64,000 nucleotides of DNA from CAYXGZ01 sp964464755 (GTDB taxonomy: Bacteria > Planctomycetota > MHYJ01 > JACPRB01): positions 1-64,000 of the forward strand of contig CAYXGZ010000013.1 of the NCBI GenBank assembly GCA_964464755.1, read 5' to 3'. A program made the position numbers and the translations under genes. Position 1 is the first letter of the stretch. Each line of letters begins with the position of its first letter. The notes under the pieces were generated by a model, which searched no databases, was not told the origin of the DNA, and saw only the letters and a list, made by a program, of their open reading frames with translations. Below are positions 24,594-34,026 of the stretch, piece after piece.

Positions 24594-25274
24594 GTGCTCG
24601 ACACCCTCCTCCGCTTCCTCCTCGGCAGCCTCCTCGGGTGGTGGATCCTCTTCCTGCTCGGGGCGACGGCCGCCGCGGGCCTGGCCTCCGCGTGGCGGGG
24701 CTGGAGACGTCGCGCGCGCTGGCACGCCATGAACCGGATCCGCCTCGAGAACCCCGGCAACGCCGAGGTCCGCTTCGAGATCGCGACGATGCACGCCGAG
24801 GCGCGGCGTTGGAGGCGGGCCGAGGAGTTCGCCGCGGAAGCGGCGGCCATCGCGAAGGACAACCCCTCCTACGGCCAGGTCCCGCACAAGTTCCTCCGGC
24901 TCCGGGCCGACGCGCTGTACGGGCAGGGGCGCTGGGCGGAGGCGGCGGAGGCGTACCGGAAGTCGCTCGAGGTGCGCTACGACGCCGGGTACGACGCGGC
25001 GCTGCTTGGCGTGGCGCGCTCCGAGTACCGGGCCGGGCGCCCCGCGGAGGCCTTCGAGTTCGCCCGGCACGCGCTCGACGAGAACAGCTCGCTCCTGGAG
25101 GCCTGGTTCCGCCGGGCCCAGGCGGCCGCGGCCCTGGGGCGCGACGCGGACGTCGAGGAGGCCCGGCAGGGCTTCCACCGGGTCGCCGCGCTGCTGCCGC
25201 CCTTCGGCAAGCACCGGCGCTTCCGCTGGAAGCTGGCCTTCGCGTTCTTCGGCCTCGCGCGGAGGATCGCGTGA
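24594..25274 (+). CDS. Membrane-anchored TPR protein in the heptose operon
   Basis: 226 residues. One transmembrane segment (about residues 5-30) is followed by a basic patch and helical repeats of the TPR kind (NPGNAEVRFEIATMHAEARRWRRAEEFAAEAAAIAKD; ADALYGQGRWAEAAEAYRKSLEV; ARHALDENSSLLEAWFRRAQAAAALGRD). GTG start 2 nt after the gmhA stop and GTGA overlap with gmhB, so it is translated with the heptose genes. It may scaffold the pathway at the membrane; not a known part of it. Confidence 0.82.
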   Translation: MLDTLLRFLLGSLLGWWILFLLGATAAAGLASAWRGWRRRARWHAMNRIRLENPGNAEVRFEIATMHAEARRWRRAEEFAAEAAAIAKDNPSYGQVPHKFLRLRADALYGQGRWAEAAEAYRKSLEVRYDAGYDAALLGVARSEYRAGRPAEAFEFARHALDENSSLLEAWFRRAQAAAALGRDADVEEARQGFHRVAALLPPFGKHRRFRWKLAFAFFGLARRIA

Positions 25275-25804
25275 CGCGCCGCGCCGTCTTCCTCGACCGC
25301 GACGGGACGGTCATCGTCGAGCGGCACTACCTCGGCGATCCGGCGGGGGTCGAGCTCATGCCGCGGGCCGCGGAGGGCCTGGCCGCGTGGATCCGGGGCG
25401 GGTACCGGCCGGTGATCGTCTCGAACCAGTCCGGCGTGGCGCGGGGCCGCTTCACCCTGCGGGACCTCGCGAGGGTGAACCGGCGGATGGAGGACCTGCT
25501 CCGGGAACGGGGCGTGCGGCTGGCCGGGATCTACTGCTGCCCGCACCATCCGGACCTCACGGGGCCCTGCTCGTGCCGCAAGCCGAGGCCGGGGCTGCTG
25601 GCGCGGGCCGCGTTCGAGTTGGGCCTGGACCTCGGGGCCTCGGTGATGATCGGGGACTCGGAGCGCGACGCGGAGGCCGGCCGGCGGGCCGGCTGCCGGG
25701 CCCTGGTGCTCGGGCGCGACGCGGCGGACCTGCTCGACGCGTGGCGGCGCGTTACGGGAAGAGCTTCGGGCCGTCCTTCTCCCACCAGGCGTCCCAGGCC
25801 TTGA
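25271..25804 (+). CDS. gmhB: D-glycero-D-manno-heptose 1,7-bisphosphate 7-phosphatase
   Basis: 177 residues, HAD family: FLDRDGTVI nucleophile motif at the start, VSNQSGVARG, the zinc site CCPHHPDLTGPCSCRKPRPG and MIGDSERDAEAGRRAGC. Removes the C7 phosphate in ADP-heptose synthesis. The last 17 or so residues (Arg/Pro-rich, not typical of the family) are encoded opposite the 3' end of the convergent gene: the two overlap by 53 nt. Confidence 0.93.
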   Translation: MTRRAVFLDRDGTVIVERHYLGDPAGVELMPRAAEGLAAWIRGGYRPVIVSNQSGVARGRFTLRDLARVNRRMEDLLRERGVRLAGIYCCPHHPDLTGPCSCRKPRPGLLARAAFELGLDLGASVMIGDSERDAEAGRRAGCRALVLGRDAADLLDAWRRVTGRASGRPSPTRRPRP

Positions 25805-26609
25805 GGGCCTCGGCGTTGTCCGCCGCGGACTTGTTGAAGTCGTAGCCCTTCAGGTCGCCGTTCGTCACCGCCTTCAGCCGCATGATCGCCAGGAGGCGGT
25901 ACTCCGACTCCTCGGCGCGCAGGACCTTCAGGAGCGGCGGCACGCCCGCGCGGTTGCGGCAGACGAGCAGGGCGGTCCCGATCTCGATCTGCGTGTAGGG
26001 GTTGGCGTCGGAGACGTGGGGCTCGAGGACCTTGGAGAGCTCGCGGTCGCCCACGCCCGCGACGACCTTGGCCATCGACGCGCGGCGGCGCTGGTCGCGG
26101 AGGCCCTCGGCGAGCGGCCCCTTGAGGTCCTCGACCGGGAACTTCGAGAGCACCTGCTCGGCCTTGGCGAGGAAGGGCAGGTCGAGCGAGTTCTTCCCGA
26201 TCGCCTCGACGAGCTTCGGGGCGGCCCACTTCGCGTTCGGCATCAGCTCCCTGGCCGCGTCCTCGGCCGGGCCGCCGGACTTCAGCTTCGCGATCGCGGC
26301 GTCGATCTTCGCGGCGGTCTCGACGAAGGCCGGGTCGACGGGGGCGGGCGTGGGGGCCGGGTCGCCGGGGCCCTTGCGGCCGAGCCGCTCGAGGTCGATC
26401 TTCAGGCGCTGGTTCTCGATCTCGAGGAGCTGGATGCGCTCCTCCAGCTTCATGACGCGCTCGAGGAGCTGCTTGTGGAAGGCGAAGGCCTTGTTGAGCT
26501 GCTCCTGGACGCGCATCTCGAGCTTGGCGAGCTTCTCGTCGACGGGGTCCTGGGCGGCGGCGGGGGCCGCGGCGGCGGCCAGGACGAGCAGGGCGGCGAA
26601 CGTCTTCAT
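25752..26609 (-). CDS. Secreted coiled-coil plus HEAT-like repeat protein, unknown
   Basis: 285 residues. Signal peptide with cleavage near AAAQ, then a coiled coil (about residues 25-75), a Pro/Ala linker and Ala/Leu-rich helical repeats resembling HEAT repeats (LVEAIGKNSLDLPFLAKAEQVLSKF; MAKVVAGVGDRELSKVLEPHVSD). ATG 26609 has AAGGAG 6 nt upstream. Probably a periplasmic protein-binding protein; no family recognised. Confidence 0.78.
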   Translation of the reverse strand: MKTFAALLVLAAAAAPAAAQDPVDEKLAKLEMRVQEQLNKAFAFHKQLLERVMKLEERIQLLEIENQRLKIDLERLGRKGPGDPAPTPAPVDPAFVETAAKIDAAIAKLKSGGPAEDAARELMPNAKWAAPKLVEAIGKNSLDLPFLAKAEQVLSKFPVEDLKGPLAEGLRDQRRRASMAKVVAGVGDRELSKVLEPHVSDANPYTQIEIGTALLVCRNRAGVPPLLKVLRAEESEYRLLAIMRLKAVTNGDLKGYDFNKSAADNAEALKAWDAWWEKDGPKLFP

Positions 26610-26653
26610 CGGGGCTCCTTGATCCACATGGTTACGGGACGCGTTCCGGCGCC

Positions 26654-27717
<1,064 letters not shown>

Positions 27718-27718
<1 letters not shown>

Positions 27719-29142
27719 CAGGTGCGCCTTTCGTGCTGGTCCTTGGCCATCGTATCGGAGGGCCGGACCGCGTACCGCCCGGACCAGCAGGCGGTGCAGT
27801 AGTGGTCGGCGGGCTTGGAGCCCGCGGCGAGCATGCCCTCGAGGGAGAGGTAGCCGAGCGAGTCGAGCTCGAGCTGCTTGCGGATGCCCTCGAGGTCCAG
27901 GTTCGCCGCGATGAGCTCGGAGGGGTCGGGGAAGTCGATCCCGTACCAGCAGGGGTGGCGGGTCGGCGGGCAGGAGATGCGGAGGTGGACCTCCTTGGCG
28001 CCGGCGCGGCGGAGGCTGCGGATGCGGGCGCGGGAGGTGGTGCCGCGGATGATCGAGTCGTCGACGACGACGACGCGCTTGCCGCGGACGACCTCGGGGA
28101 TGATGGAGAGCTTGATCTCGACCTTGGAGGCGCGGTCGTCGCGGCGGGGCTGGATGAAGGTGCGCCCGACGTAGTGGTTGCGCATGAAGGCCATCTCGAA
28201 GGGGAGCTTCGCGGCCTCGGCGTCGCCGAGGGCGGCGGCGGTGCCGCTGTCGGGTACGGGCGTGACGAGGTCCGCGGCGACGGGGTGCTCCTCGGCGAGT
28301 CGGCGGCCGAGGGCGCGGCGGACGCGCCAGACGAGGTCGCCGTGGACGTAGCTGTCGGGCCGGGCGAAGTAGACGTGCTCGAAGAAGCAGTGGGCGGGCT
28401 TCGGCTTGCGGCGGGCGGGGCCGATGCGCGAGGAGCGGGGCTCGCCGCCGTCGAAGACGAGGATCTCGCCGGGCTCGACGTCGCGGATGCGCTCGGCGCC
28501 GACGAGGTCGAAGGCGGAGGTCTCGCTGGCGACGCACCAGGCGGGGGCCGCGCCGCCGCGGGCGGGGAGGCGGCCGAGGGCGAGGGGGCGGATCCCGTGG
28601 GGGTCGCGGGCGGCGATCATCGAGGTCGGCGTGAGGAAGAGCAGGGAGTAGGCGCCCTCGACGGCGGTGAGGGCCTGGCGGAGGCCGCGGTCGAGGTCGC
28701 GCTCGCGGGCGGCGAGGTAGAGGATGACCTCGGTGTCGGTGGTCGTGTGGAAGATGGGGAAGAAGCGGCCCTGGGTCTCGAGGTCGCGCCGGAGGGCGCC
28801 GCTGTTGACGAGGTTGCCGTTGTGGGCGACGGCGAGCATGGTGCGGCCGGTCTCGACGACGAGGGGCTGGGCGTTGACGGCGGTGCTCTCGCCGGTGGTG
28901 GAGTAGCGGACGTGGCCGATGGCGGCGGGGCCCTTGAGGCGGGCGAGGGTGTCGCGGTCGAAGACGTCGGCGACGAGGCCCATGGCCTTGTGGCAGGCGA
29001 GGCGGCCGTCCTGGATGGAGGCGATGCCGGCGCTCTCCTGGCCGCGGTGCTGCTGCGCGTAGAGGCCGAGGTAGGCGAGGTCGACCGCGTCCGGCGCGCC
29101 GAAGACGCCGAAGAGCCCGCAACGGTCGCCGTACTGCCGCAT
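27718..29142 (-). CDS. purF: Amidophosphoribosyltransferase
   Basis: 474 residues. A short propeptide (MRQYGDR) is followed by the catalytic N-terminal Cys in CGLFGVFG, an Ntn-type glutaminase domain, and a C-terminal phosphoribosyltransferase domain with the PRPP loop KRVVVVDDSIIRGTTSR. Four cysteines in CFFEHVYF, SCPPTRHPCWYG and YCTACWSG fit the 4Fe-4S form of the enzyme (Bacillus type). First committed step of purine synthesis. Confidence 0.96.
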
Positions 29143-29378
29143 CAATCGTCCCCCCGCCGGACGACGAGGAGGAAGTCGACGGCGTGCCCGATCCAGGCGG
29201 CGGCGGCGGCGCCGAGGAAGCTCCAGCGCAGCCAGGGCTCGAGGAAGAGCAGGGGGCCGACGAGGAAGCCGTTGAGGGTCGCGGCGAAGACGGCGAAGTA
29301 GAACAGCCCCCGGAGCGGCCGGTTCCGTTGGATGAACCCGAAGCCGGGGACGAGGATCCAGGGCAGGGACCGGATCAT
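29142..29378 (-). CDS. Small membrane protein upstream of purF
   Basis: 78 residues with two hydrophobic segments (about 20-45 and 50-70) and a charged C-terminus. The stop shares a base with the purF ATG. The sequence (WILVPGFGFIQRNRPLRGLFYF) resembles small TM2-like or DUF-type membrane proteins but I cannot name a family. First gene of the purine operon. Confidence 0.68.
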   Translation of the reverse strand: MIRSLPWILVPGFGFIQRNRPLRGLFYFAVFAATLNGFLVGPLLFLEPWLRWSFLGAAAAAWIGHAVDFLLVVRRGDD

Positions 29379-29389
29379 GGGGGACGCGG

Positions 29390-29419
29390 ATTATAGGGCG
29401 GCCCCGAGGAGGGGGGCAA
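29390..29419 (-). promoter_or_regulatory. Promoter of the purF-purM operon, very short leader
   Basis: On the minus strand TTGCCC (29414-29419), 18-nt spacer, perfect TATAAT (29390-29395), 11 nt to ATG 29378. Leader of about 4 nt, no Shine-Dalgarno. Confidence 0.6.
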
Positions 29420-29428
29420 GGTTTGACC

Positions 29429-29457
29429 TTGACGCCCCGAGGGGGCCGCGCTAAGAT
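29429..29457 (+). promoter_or_regulatory. Promoter of the nusA-infB operon
   Basis: TTGACG (29429-29434), 17-nt spacer, TAAGAT (29452-29457). Unlike other promoters here it is followed by a leader of about 115 nt before nusA. A second TTGACC lies at 29423-29428. Confidence 0.65.
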
Positions 29458-29479
29458 TCCCGAACCAAAAGGTATATTC

Positions 29480-29485
29480 ATGTAG
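29480..29485 (+). promoter_or_regulatory. Start-stop minimal upstream ORF in the nusA leader
   Basis: ATG immediately followed by TAG, preceded by AAAAGG ending 7 nt before the ATG, which is a usable Shine-Dalgarno. A ribosome would initiate and terminate at once here. It lies near the 5' end of the leader, about 15 nt after the predicted start of transcription. Confidence 0.3.
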
Positions 29486-29507
29486 AAAGAGCCGACCGCC
29501 AACAACA

Positions 29508-29557
29508 CGAGCGACCGAAAAGTGGGCCAAAACGCGTCCCGCTTTTTTTTTCGCTCG
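29508..29557 (+). terminator. Possible attenuator in the nusA leader
   Basis: An inner hairpin, GTGGG (29522-29526) with CCCGC (29538-29542), is followed directly by nine T residues (29543-29551), the form of an intrinsic terminator. An outer inverted repeat CGAGCGA (29508-29514) / TCGCTCG (29551-29557) encloses it and competes for the end of the T-tract. NusA is known to control its own operon by termination in other bacteria, so an attenuator here is plausible; the inner stem is short and includes a G-T pair. Confidence 0.45.
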
Positions 29558-29577
29558 AAGAGGCGGCCTCCACGACC

Positions 29578-30618
29578 ATGAACATGAACGGCACGGAGCT
29601 CCTGAGGATCGTCGACGCGATCCATCGGGACAAGGGCATCGAGAAGGAGGCGATCTTCGTCTCCATCGAGCAGGCGCTCGCCCAGGCCGCGAAGAAGCAC
29701 TTGGCGCTCAAGGACTTGCCAGAGGTTCGCATCGACCGGGCCAGCGGGGAGATGTCCGCGTCCGACCAGGGAACGGCCCTGGACCCGACGGTGCTGGGGC
29801 GGATCGCCTACCAGCAGGCACGGCAGATCTTCGTGCAGAAGCTGCGCGAGGCGGAGAGCGAGACGATTTACGGCGCCTACGCGCACAAGGTCGGGGACAT
29901 CGTGACGGCCGTCGTGCTGCGCTACGAGGGGCCGCACCTGCTCTGCAAGATCGGCGAGAAGGCCGAGGCGATGCTCCTGAAGCCGGACCAGGTCCCCGGG
30001 GAGAACTACCGCATCGGCGACCGGATCCGGGCCTACGTCTCGGCCGTGGAGAAGAAGGGCACGAAGATCCGGATCTGCATCTCGCGCGCGCACGAGGACT
30101 TCGTGCGGCGGCTCTTCGAGCTCGAGGTGCCGGAGATCGGCGACGGCACGGTCGTGATCAAGGCGATCGCGCGGGAGCCGGGGTACCGGACGAAGCTGAC
30201 GGTGCACTCGACGAACGCCCGGGTGGACTGCCTGGGGGCCTGCGTCGGGGTCCGCGGCGCGCGGATCCGCAACGTGGTCGACGAGCTGCACGGCGAGAAC
30301 GTGGACATCGTGCGCTGGAGCGAGACGCCGAAGGAGCTCGTCCGGCTGGCGCTGAAGCCGGCCGAGGTGGCCGAGGTGAAGCTCAACGAGGCGGAGAAGC
30401 GCGCGACCGTGTACGTGACCAAGGAGGAGCTGTCGCCGGCGATCGGCAAGGGCGGGCGGAACGTCCGCCTGGCCTCGAAGATCACCGGCTGGGAGATCGA
30501 CATTTTCGAGCTGGGGGCTCCGGCTCCGCCGCCGGCCGCGGCGGTCGCCGAGGCGCCCGCGGCCCCTGCAACCCCCGCGGGACCGGCGGACCCCGCCGCC
30601 CCCGCCAATCCCGGGTAG
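29578..30618 (+). CDS. nusA: Transcription termination/antitermination factor NusA
   Basis: 346 residues: N-terminal RNA polymerase-binding domain (1-125), S1 domain (about 130-200, GDIVTAVVLRYEG...), and two KH domains (about 205-330, with GARIRNVVDELHGENVDIV and AIGKGGRNVRLASKITGWEIDI). It ends in an Ala/Pro tail and has no acidic C-terminal repeats, like many non-proteobacterial NusA proteins. It controls pausing and termination. Two ATGs (29578 and 29584) are in frame; no strong Shine-Dalgarno. First gene of a translation/RNA operon. Confidence 0.95.
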   Translation: MNMNGTELLRIVDAIHRDKGIEKEAIFVSIEQALAQAAKKHLALKDLPEVRIDRASGEMSASDQGTALDPTVLGRIAYQQARQIFVQKLREAESETIYGAYAHKVGDIVTAVVLRYEGPHLLCKIGEKAEAMLLKPDQVPGENYRIGDRIRAYVSAVEKKGTKIRICISRAHEDFVRRLFELEVPEIGDGTVVIKAIAREPGYRTKLTVHSTNARVDCLGACVGVRGARIRNVVDELHGENVDIVRWSETPKELVRLALKPAEVAEVKLNEAEKRATVYVTKEELSPAIGKGGRNVRLASKITGWEIDIFELGAPAPPPAAAVAEAPAAPATPAGPADPAAPANPG

Positions 30619-30624
30619 GAAACC

Positions 30625-33273
30625 ATGAAGGTCTCGGAACTCGCGAAGGAACTGGGCTACAAGGCCGCCGAGCTGGCGGAGCTGGTCAAGGACCCGCTCG
30701 TCGGCGTGCCGCTGGCCAACCCGAAGGGCGACGTGGACGCGCGCACCGCGGCCGTGATCCGCGCCAAGCTGCCCGCCCGCAAGGCGATCAAGGGCGCGCT
30801 CGCCGAGAAGTACGCGAAGATCGTCGCGGACCTCGCGGTCGCCGACGCCGCCGCGGCCGAGGCGAAGCCCAAGAAGGTCAAGAAGGAGAAGCCGGTCGCC
30901 GTCGAGGGGGCGCCCGAGGCCCCCGCGAAGCCCCGCCGCGCGCTGACCGGCGCCGCGGCCGCCGCCGTCGCCGCCAAGGAGGCGAAGGAGAAGGCGGAGA
31001 AGGAGAAGTCCGACAAGGAGCGCGAGGAGAAGAAGAAGGCCAAGGTCATCCAGGAGTTCCGCCTCTCCGACGTGGCGGGCGGAGCGGCCAAGCCCAAGGT
31101 CCCCGTCGCGCCCGGCCACCACATCGGCCTCACCGCCGAGGAGCGCGCCGCGCTCATGGCCGAGGCCAAGGACCCGCTCATCGACGTCGACAAGGTCATC
31201 GGCAAGGAGCACGAGGTCCGCACGCTCGGCTCGGCCGAGGCGACCGCCATCGACCGCGAGAAGCAGGTCCAGGAGGACAAGGAGCACCGGCACGTCCAAC
31301 CGCGCGCCAAGCAGGCGCCGGTGGCCCCGGTCCGGCCCCCGGTCCGCCCCATGGCTCCGCCGCCGCGGCCCGGCATGCCGCCCCCCTCCGCGCCCCCCGG
31401 CCTGCAGCGCCGCCCGAACTACCCGCCGCAGCCCGTGCGCCGGCCCGTCATCACGCCGCGCCCGGCCCCGCGGCCGCGCCCGCAGGTCGTCCCGATGACC
31501 GAGCGGGAGATCGAGATCACCGTCCCGATCTCCATCAAGGACTTCTGCGAGAAGACCGGCCTCAAGGCCGCGATGATCCTCCGCTCCCTGATGGAGAAGG
31601 GGATCATGGCCTCGATCAACCACTCGCTGAACGAGGACCAGGTCGTCACCTTCGCCCTGGAGTTCAACCGCTCCGGCATCAAGGTCGCCAAGCAGAAGAC
31701 CGTCGAGGAGGAGGCGCTCGCCGTCTCCGAGGTCAAGGACGACCCCAAGGACCTGGTCCCCCGCGCGCCCGTCGTCGTCTTCATGGGCCACGTCGACCAC
31801 GGCAAGACGTCGCTGCTCGACAAGATCCGCGGCGCCGACGTCGCCGCCGGCGAGGCGGGCGGCATCACCCAGCACATCGGCGCCTACAAGGTCACGACCA
31901 AGGACGGCAAGCCCGTCGTCTTCCTCGACACGCCCGGCCACGAGGCGTTCACCGCGATGCGCGCCCGCGGCGCCAACGTCACGGACGTCGCCGTGATCAT
32001 CGTCGACGCGGTCGACGGCGTCATGCCGCAGACCCAGGAGGCGGTGGACCACGCGAAGGCCGCCGGCGTGAAGATGATGGCCGCCCTCACGAAGATGGAC
32101 AAGCCGGGCGTCAACCCGAACAAGGTCAAGGGCCAGCTCGCGGCCCTCGGGCTGAACCCCGAGGACTGGGGCGGCAACACGATCTGCTGCGAGGTCTCCG
32201 CCTTCACCGGCGCGGGCGTCGACCACCTGGTCGAGATGCTCTCGCTGGAGTCGGACCTCCTCGAGCTCAAGGCGAACCCGAAGCGCCCCGCCTCCGGGGC
32301 CGTCATCGAGGCCCGCAAGACGGAGGACCGCGGCGTCGTCGCCACGCTCCTCGTCCAGAACGGCACGCTCCGCAAGGGCGACATCATCCTCGCGGGCCGC
32401 AGCCACGGCCGCGTGCGGTCGATGCACGACTCCACGGGCCGCAGCATCGCGGAGGCGGGCCCCTCGACCCCCGTCGAGGTCAGCGGCCTCGTCGAGGTGC
32501 CGGACGCCGGCGCGCGCTTCAACGTGCTCGACTCGATCGAGAAGGCCCGCCAGGTCGCCGAGGAGCGCCAGAAGAAGGAGCGCGCCACGGCCCTCGCGGA
32601 GAAGCAGCACCTCACCCTCGAGAGCCTGTTCTCGAAGATCGAGAGCGGGAAGCTCAAGGAGGTCCGCGTCATCCTCAAGGTCGACGTGAAGGGCTCGCTC
32701 GAGGTCCTCAAGGAGGCCCTCGCGAACCTCTCCGGCGGCGAGGTCAAGCTCTCGGTCCTGCACGCCTCGGTCGGCGCGATCAGCGAGGGCGACGTCCTCC
32801 TGGCCGACGCCTCCGACGGCATCATCATCGGCTTCCACGTCGACGCCGAGGAGCGGGCCCGCCAGCTCGCCAAGGAGAAGGGCATCGACATCCGCATCTA
32901 CGAGGTCATCTACAAGGCGATCGAGGAGATGCAGGCGGCCCTCGAGGGCCTGCTGGAGCCCGAGGAGGTCGAGGTCAAGACCGGCCACGCGACGGTGAAG
33001 CAGGTCTTCCGGATCTCGCGCGTCGGCGCCGTCGCCGGCTGCGCCGTGACGGACGGCAAGATCGAGCGGAACTCCGGCGTCCGGCTGATCCGCAACGGCA
33101 AGGTGACCTACACCGGCAAGCTCGAGAGCCTCAAGCGCGTCAAGGACGACGCCAAGGAGGTCGTCGAGGGCTACGAGTGCGGCATCAAGCTCGCGGGCCA
33201 CGACGACGTGAACCCCGGCGACATCATCGAGGCCTTCCAGGTCCAGAAGATCGCGAGGAAGCTGACGAAGTGA
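30625..33273 (+). CDS. infB: Translation initiation factor IF-2
   Basis: 882 residues. The N-terminal IF2_N domain (MKVSELAKELGYKAAELAELVKD) is followed by a long Lys/Ala/Glu and Pro-rich linker (about 60-290) and the G domain with GHVDHGKTSLLDKI, DTPGHEAFTAMRARG and the TKMDKPG G4 motif. Domains II, III and IV follow (VEEVEVKTGHATVKQVFRISRVGAVAGCAV). It is a GTPase that places initiator tRNA on the 30S subunit. AGGA precedes the ATG. Confidence 0.97.
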   Translation: MKVSELAKELGYKAAELAELVKDPLVGVPLANPKGDVDARTAAVIRAKLPARKAIKGALAEKYAKIVADLAVADAAAAEAKPKKVKKEKPVAVEGAPEAPAKPRRALTGAAAAAVAAKEAKEKAEKEKSDKEREEKKKAKVIQEFRLSDVAGGAAKPKVPVAPGHHIGLTAEERAALMAEAKDPLIDVDKVIGKEHEVRTLGSAEATAIDREKQVQEDKEHRHVQPRAKQAPVAPVRPPVRPMAPPPRPGMPPPSAPPGLQRRPNYPPQPVRRPVITPRPAPRPRPQVVPMTEREIEITVPISIKDFCEKTGLKAAMILRSLMEKGIMASINHSLNEDQVVTFALEFNRSGIKVAKQKTVEEEALAVSEVKDDPKDLVPRAPVVVFMGHVDHGKTSLLDKIRGADVAAGEAGGITQHIGAYKVTTKDGKPVVFLDTPGHEAFTAMRARGANVTDVAVIIVDAVDGVMPQTQEAVDHAKAAGVKMMAALTKMDKPGVNPNKVKGQLAALGLNPEDWGGNTICCEVSAFTGAGVDHLVEMLSLESDLLELKANPKRPASGAVIEARKTEDRGVVATLLVQNGTLRKGDIILAGRSHGRVRSMHDSTGRSIAEAGPSTPVEVSGLVEVPDAGARFNVLDSIEKARQVAEERQKKERATALAEKQHLTLESLFSKIESGKLKEVRVILKVDVKGSLEVLKEALANLSGGEVKLSVLHASVGAISEGDVLLADASDGIIIGFHVDAEERARQLAKEKGIDIRIYEVIYKAIEEMQAALEGLLEPEEVEVKTGHATVKQVFRISRVGAVAGCAVTDGKIERNSGVRLIRNGKVTYTGKLESLKRVKDDAKEVVEGYECGIKLAGHDDVNPGDIIEAFQVQKIARKLTK

Positions 33274-33557
33274 TCGTCGGGACCCTGAAGCTCCGGCTGT
33301 CGCTGCGCGACTGCCACTCGCTGAAGGAGAAGCGGCGCGTGATCCTGAGCCTCAAGGACCACGTGGCCAACAAGTTCAACGTGGCGGTCGCCGAGGTGGA
33401 CGAGCAGGACGAGTGGCACCTGGCCGTGGTCGGCGTGGCCGCGGTGGGGACGGACACCCCGTTCATCCACTCGGTGCTGTCGAACGTGGAGAACTACGTG
33501 CGGTACTTCGGCGGGGTGACCGTGATCGACGTCGAGACCGAGACCTGGGGGGACTGA
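33270..33557 (+). CDS. DUF503 (YlxP-like) protein
   Basis: 95 residues matching DUF503: MIVGTLKLRLSLRDCHSLKEKRRVILSLKDHVANKFNVAVAEVDEQD then WHLAVVGVAAVGTD. Found between infB and rbfA in many genomes (ylxP of Bacillus); function is uncertain but linked to ribosome assembly by position. GTG start overlaps the infB stop. Confidence 0.9.
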   Translation: MIVGTLKLRLSLRDCHSLKEKRRVILSLKDHVANKFNVAVAEVDEQDEWHLAVVGVAAVGTDTPFIHSVLSNVENYVRYFGGVTVIDVETETWGD

Positions 33558-33561
33558 AGCC

Positions 33562-34026
33562 TTGACGATCGCCTTCCGCAAGGAGAAGCTGGCCTCGCAG
33601 ATCGCCAAGGAGGCCAGCCAGATCCTGCTCTTCGGCCTGAACGACCCCCGCAAGGGGTTCTGCACCGTGACGCGCGCCGTCGTCTCCGACGACTACCAGC
33701 ACGCGAAGATCTTCGTCTCGGTGATGGGCTCGGAGAAGGACAAGAAGCTCACCATGGACGCCCTCGCGAGCGCCGCCGGGTACGTCCAGGCCCACATCTC
33801 CCGCAGCCTCCGCATGCGACACGCCCCCGAGATCGCGTTCGTCCGGGACGACTCCATTGACAAGGCGATGAAGATGACGAAGCTGCTCGACGACCTGGCC
33901 GCCGCCCGCAAGCCCTCCAAGCCGGCGAGGAAGCCGGCCGCCAAGCCCGCGAAGAAGCCGGCCAAGAAGCCGGCGAAGAAGACCGCCCCCGCGAAGCGGA
34001 CCGACGGCGAAGGCGAGGAGGAATAG
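33562..34026 (+). CDS. rbfA: Ribosome-binding factor A
   Basis: 154 residues. The KH-like RbfA core (residues 1-110; FRKEKLASQIAKEASQILLF, VVSDDYQHAKIFVSVMG, RMRHAPEIAFVRDDSIDKAMKM) is followed by an unusual basic tail of KPAKK repeats (about 115-148) and an acidic end. RbfA aids 16S rRNA maturation in the 30S subunit. The start appears to be TTG at 33562. The lysine tail may help bind rRNA. Confidence 0.92.
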   Translation: MTIAFRKEKLASQIAKEASQILLFGLNDPRKGFCTVTRAVVSDDYQHAKIFVSVMGSEKDKKLTMDALASAAGYVQAHISRSLRMRHAPEIAFVRDDSIDKAMKMTKLLDDLAAARKPSKPARKPAAKPAKKPAKKPAKKTAPAKRTDGEGEEE

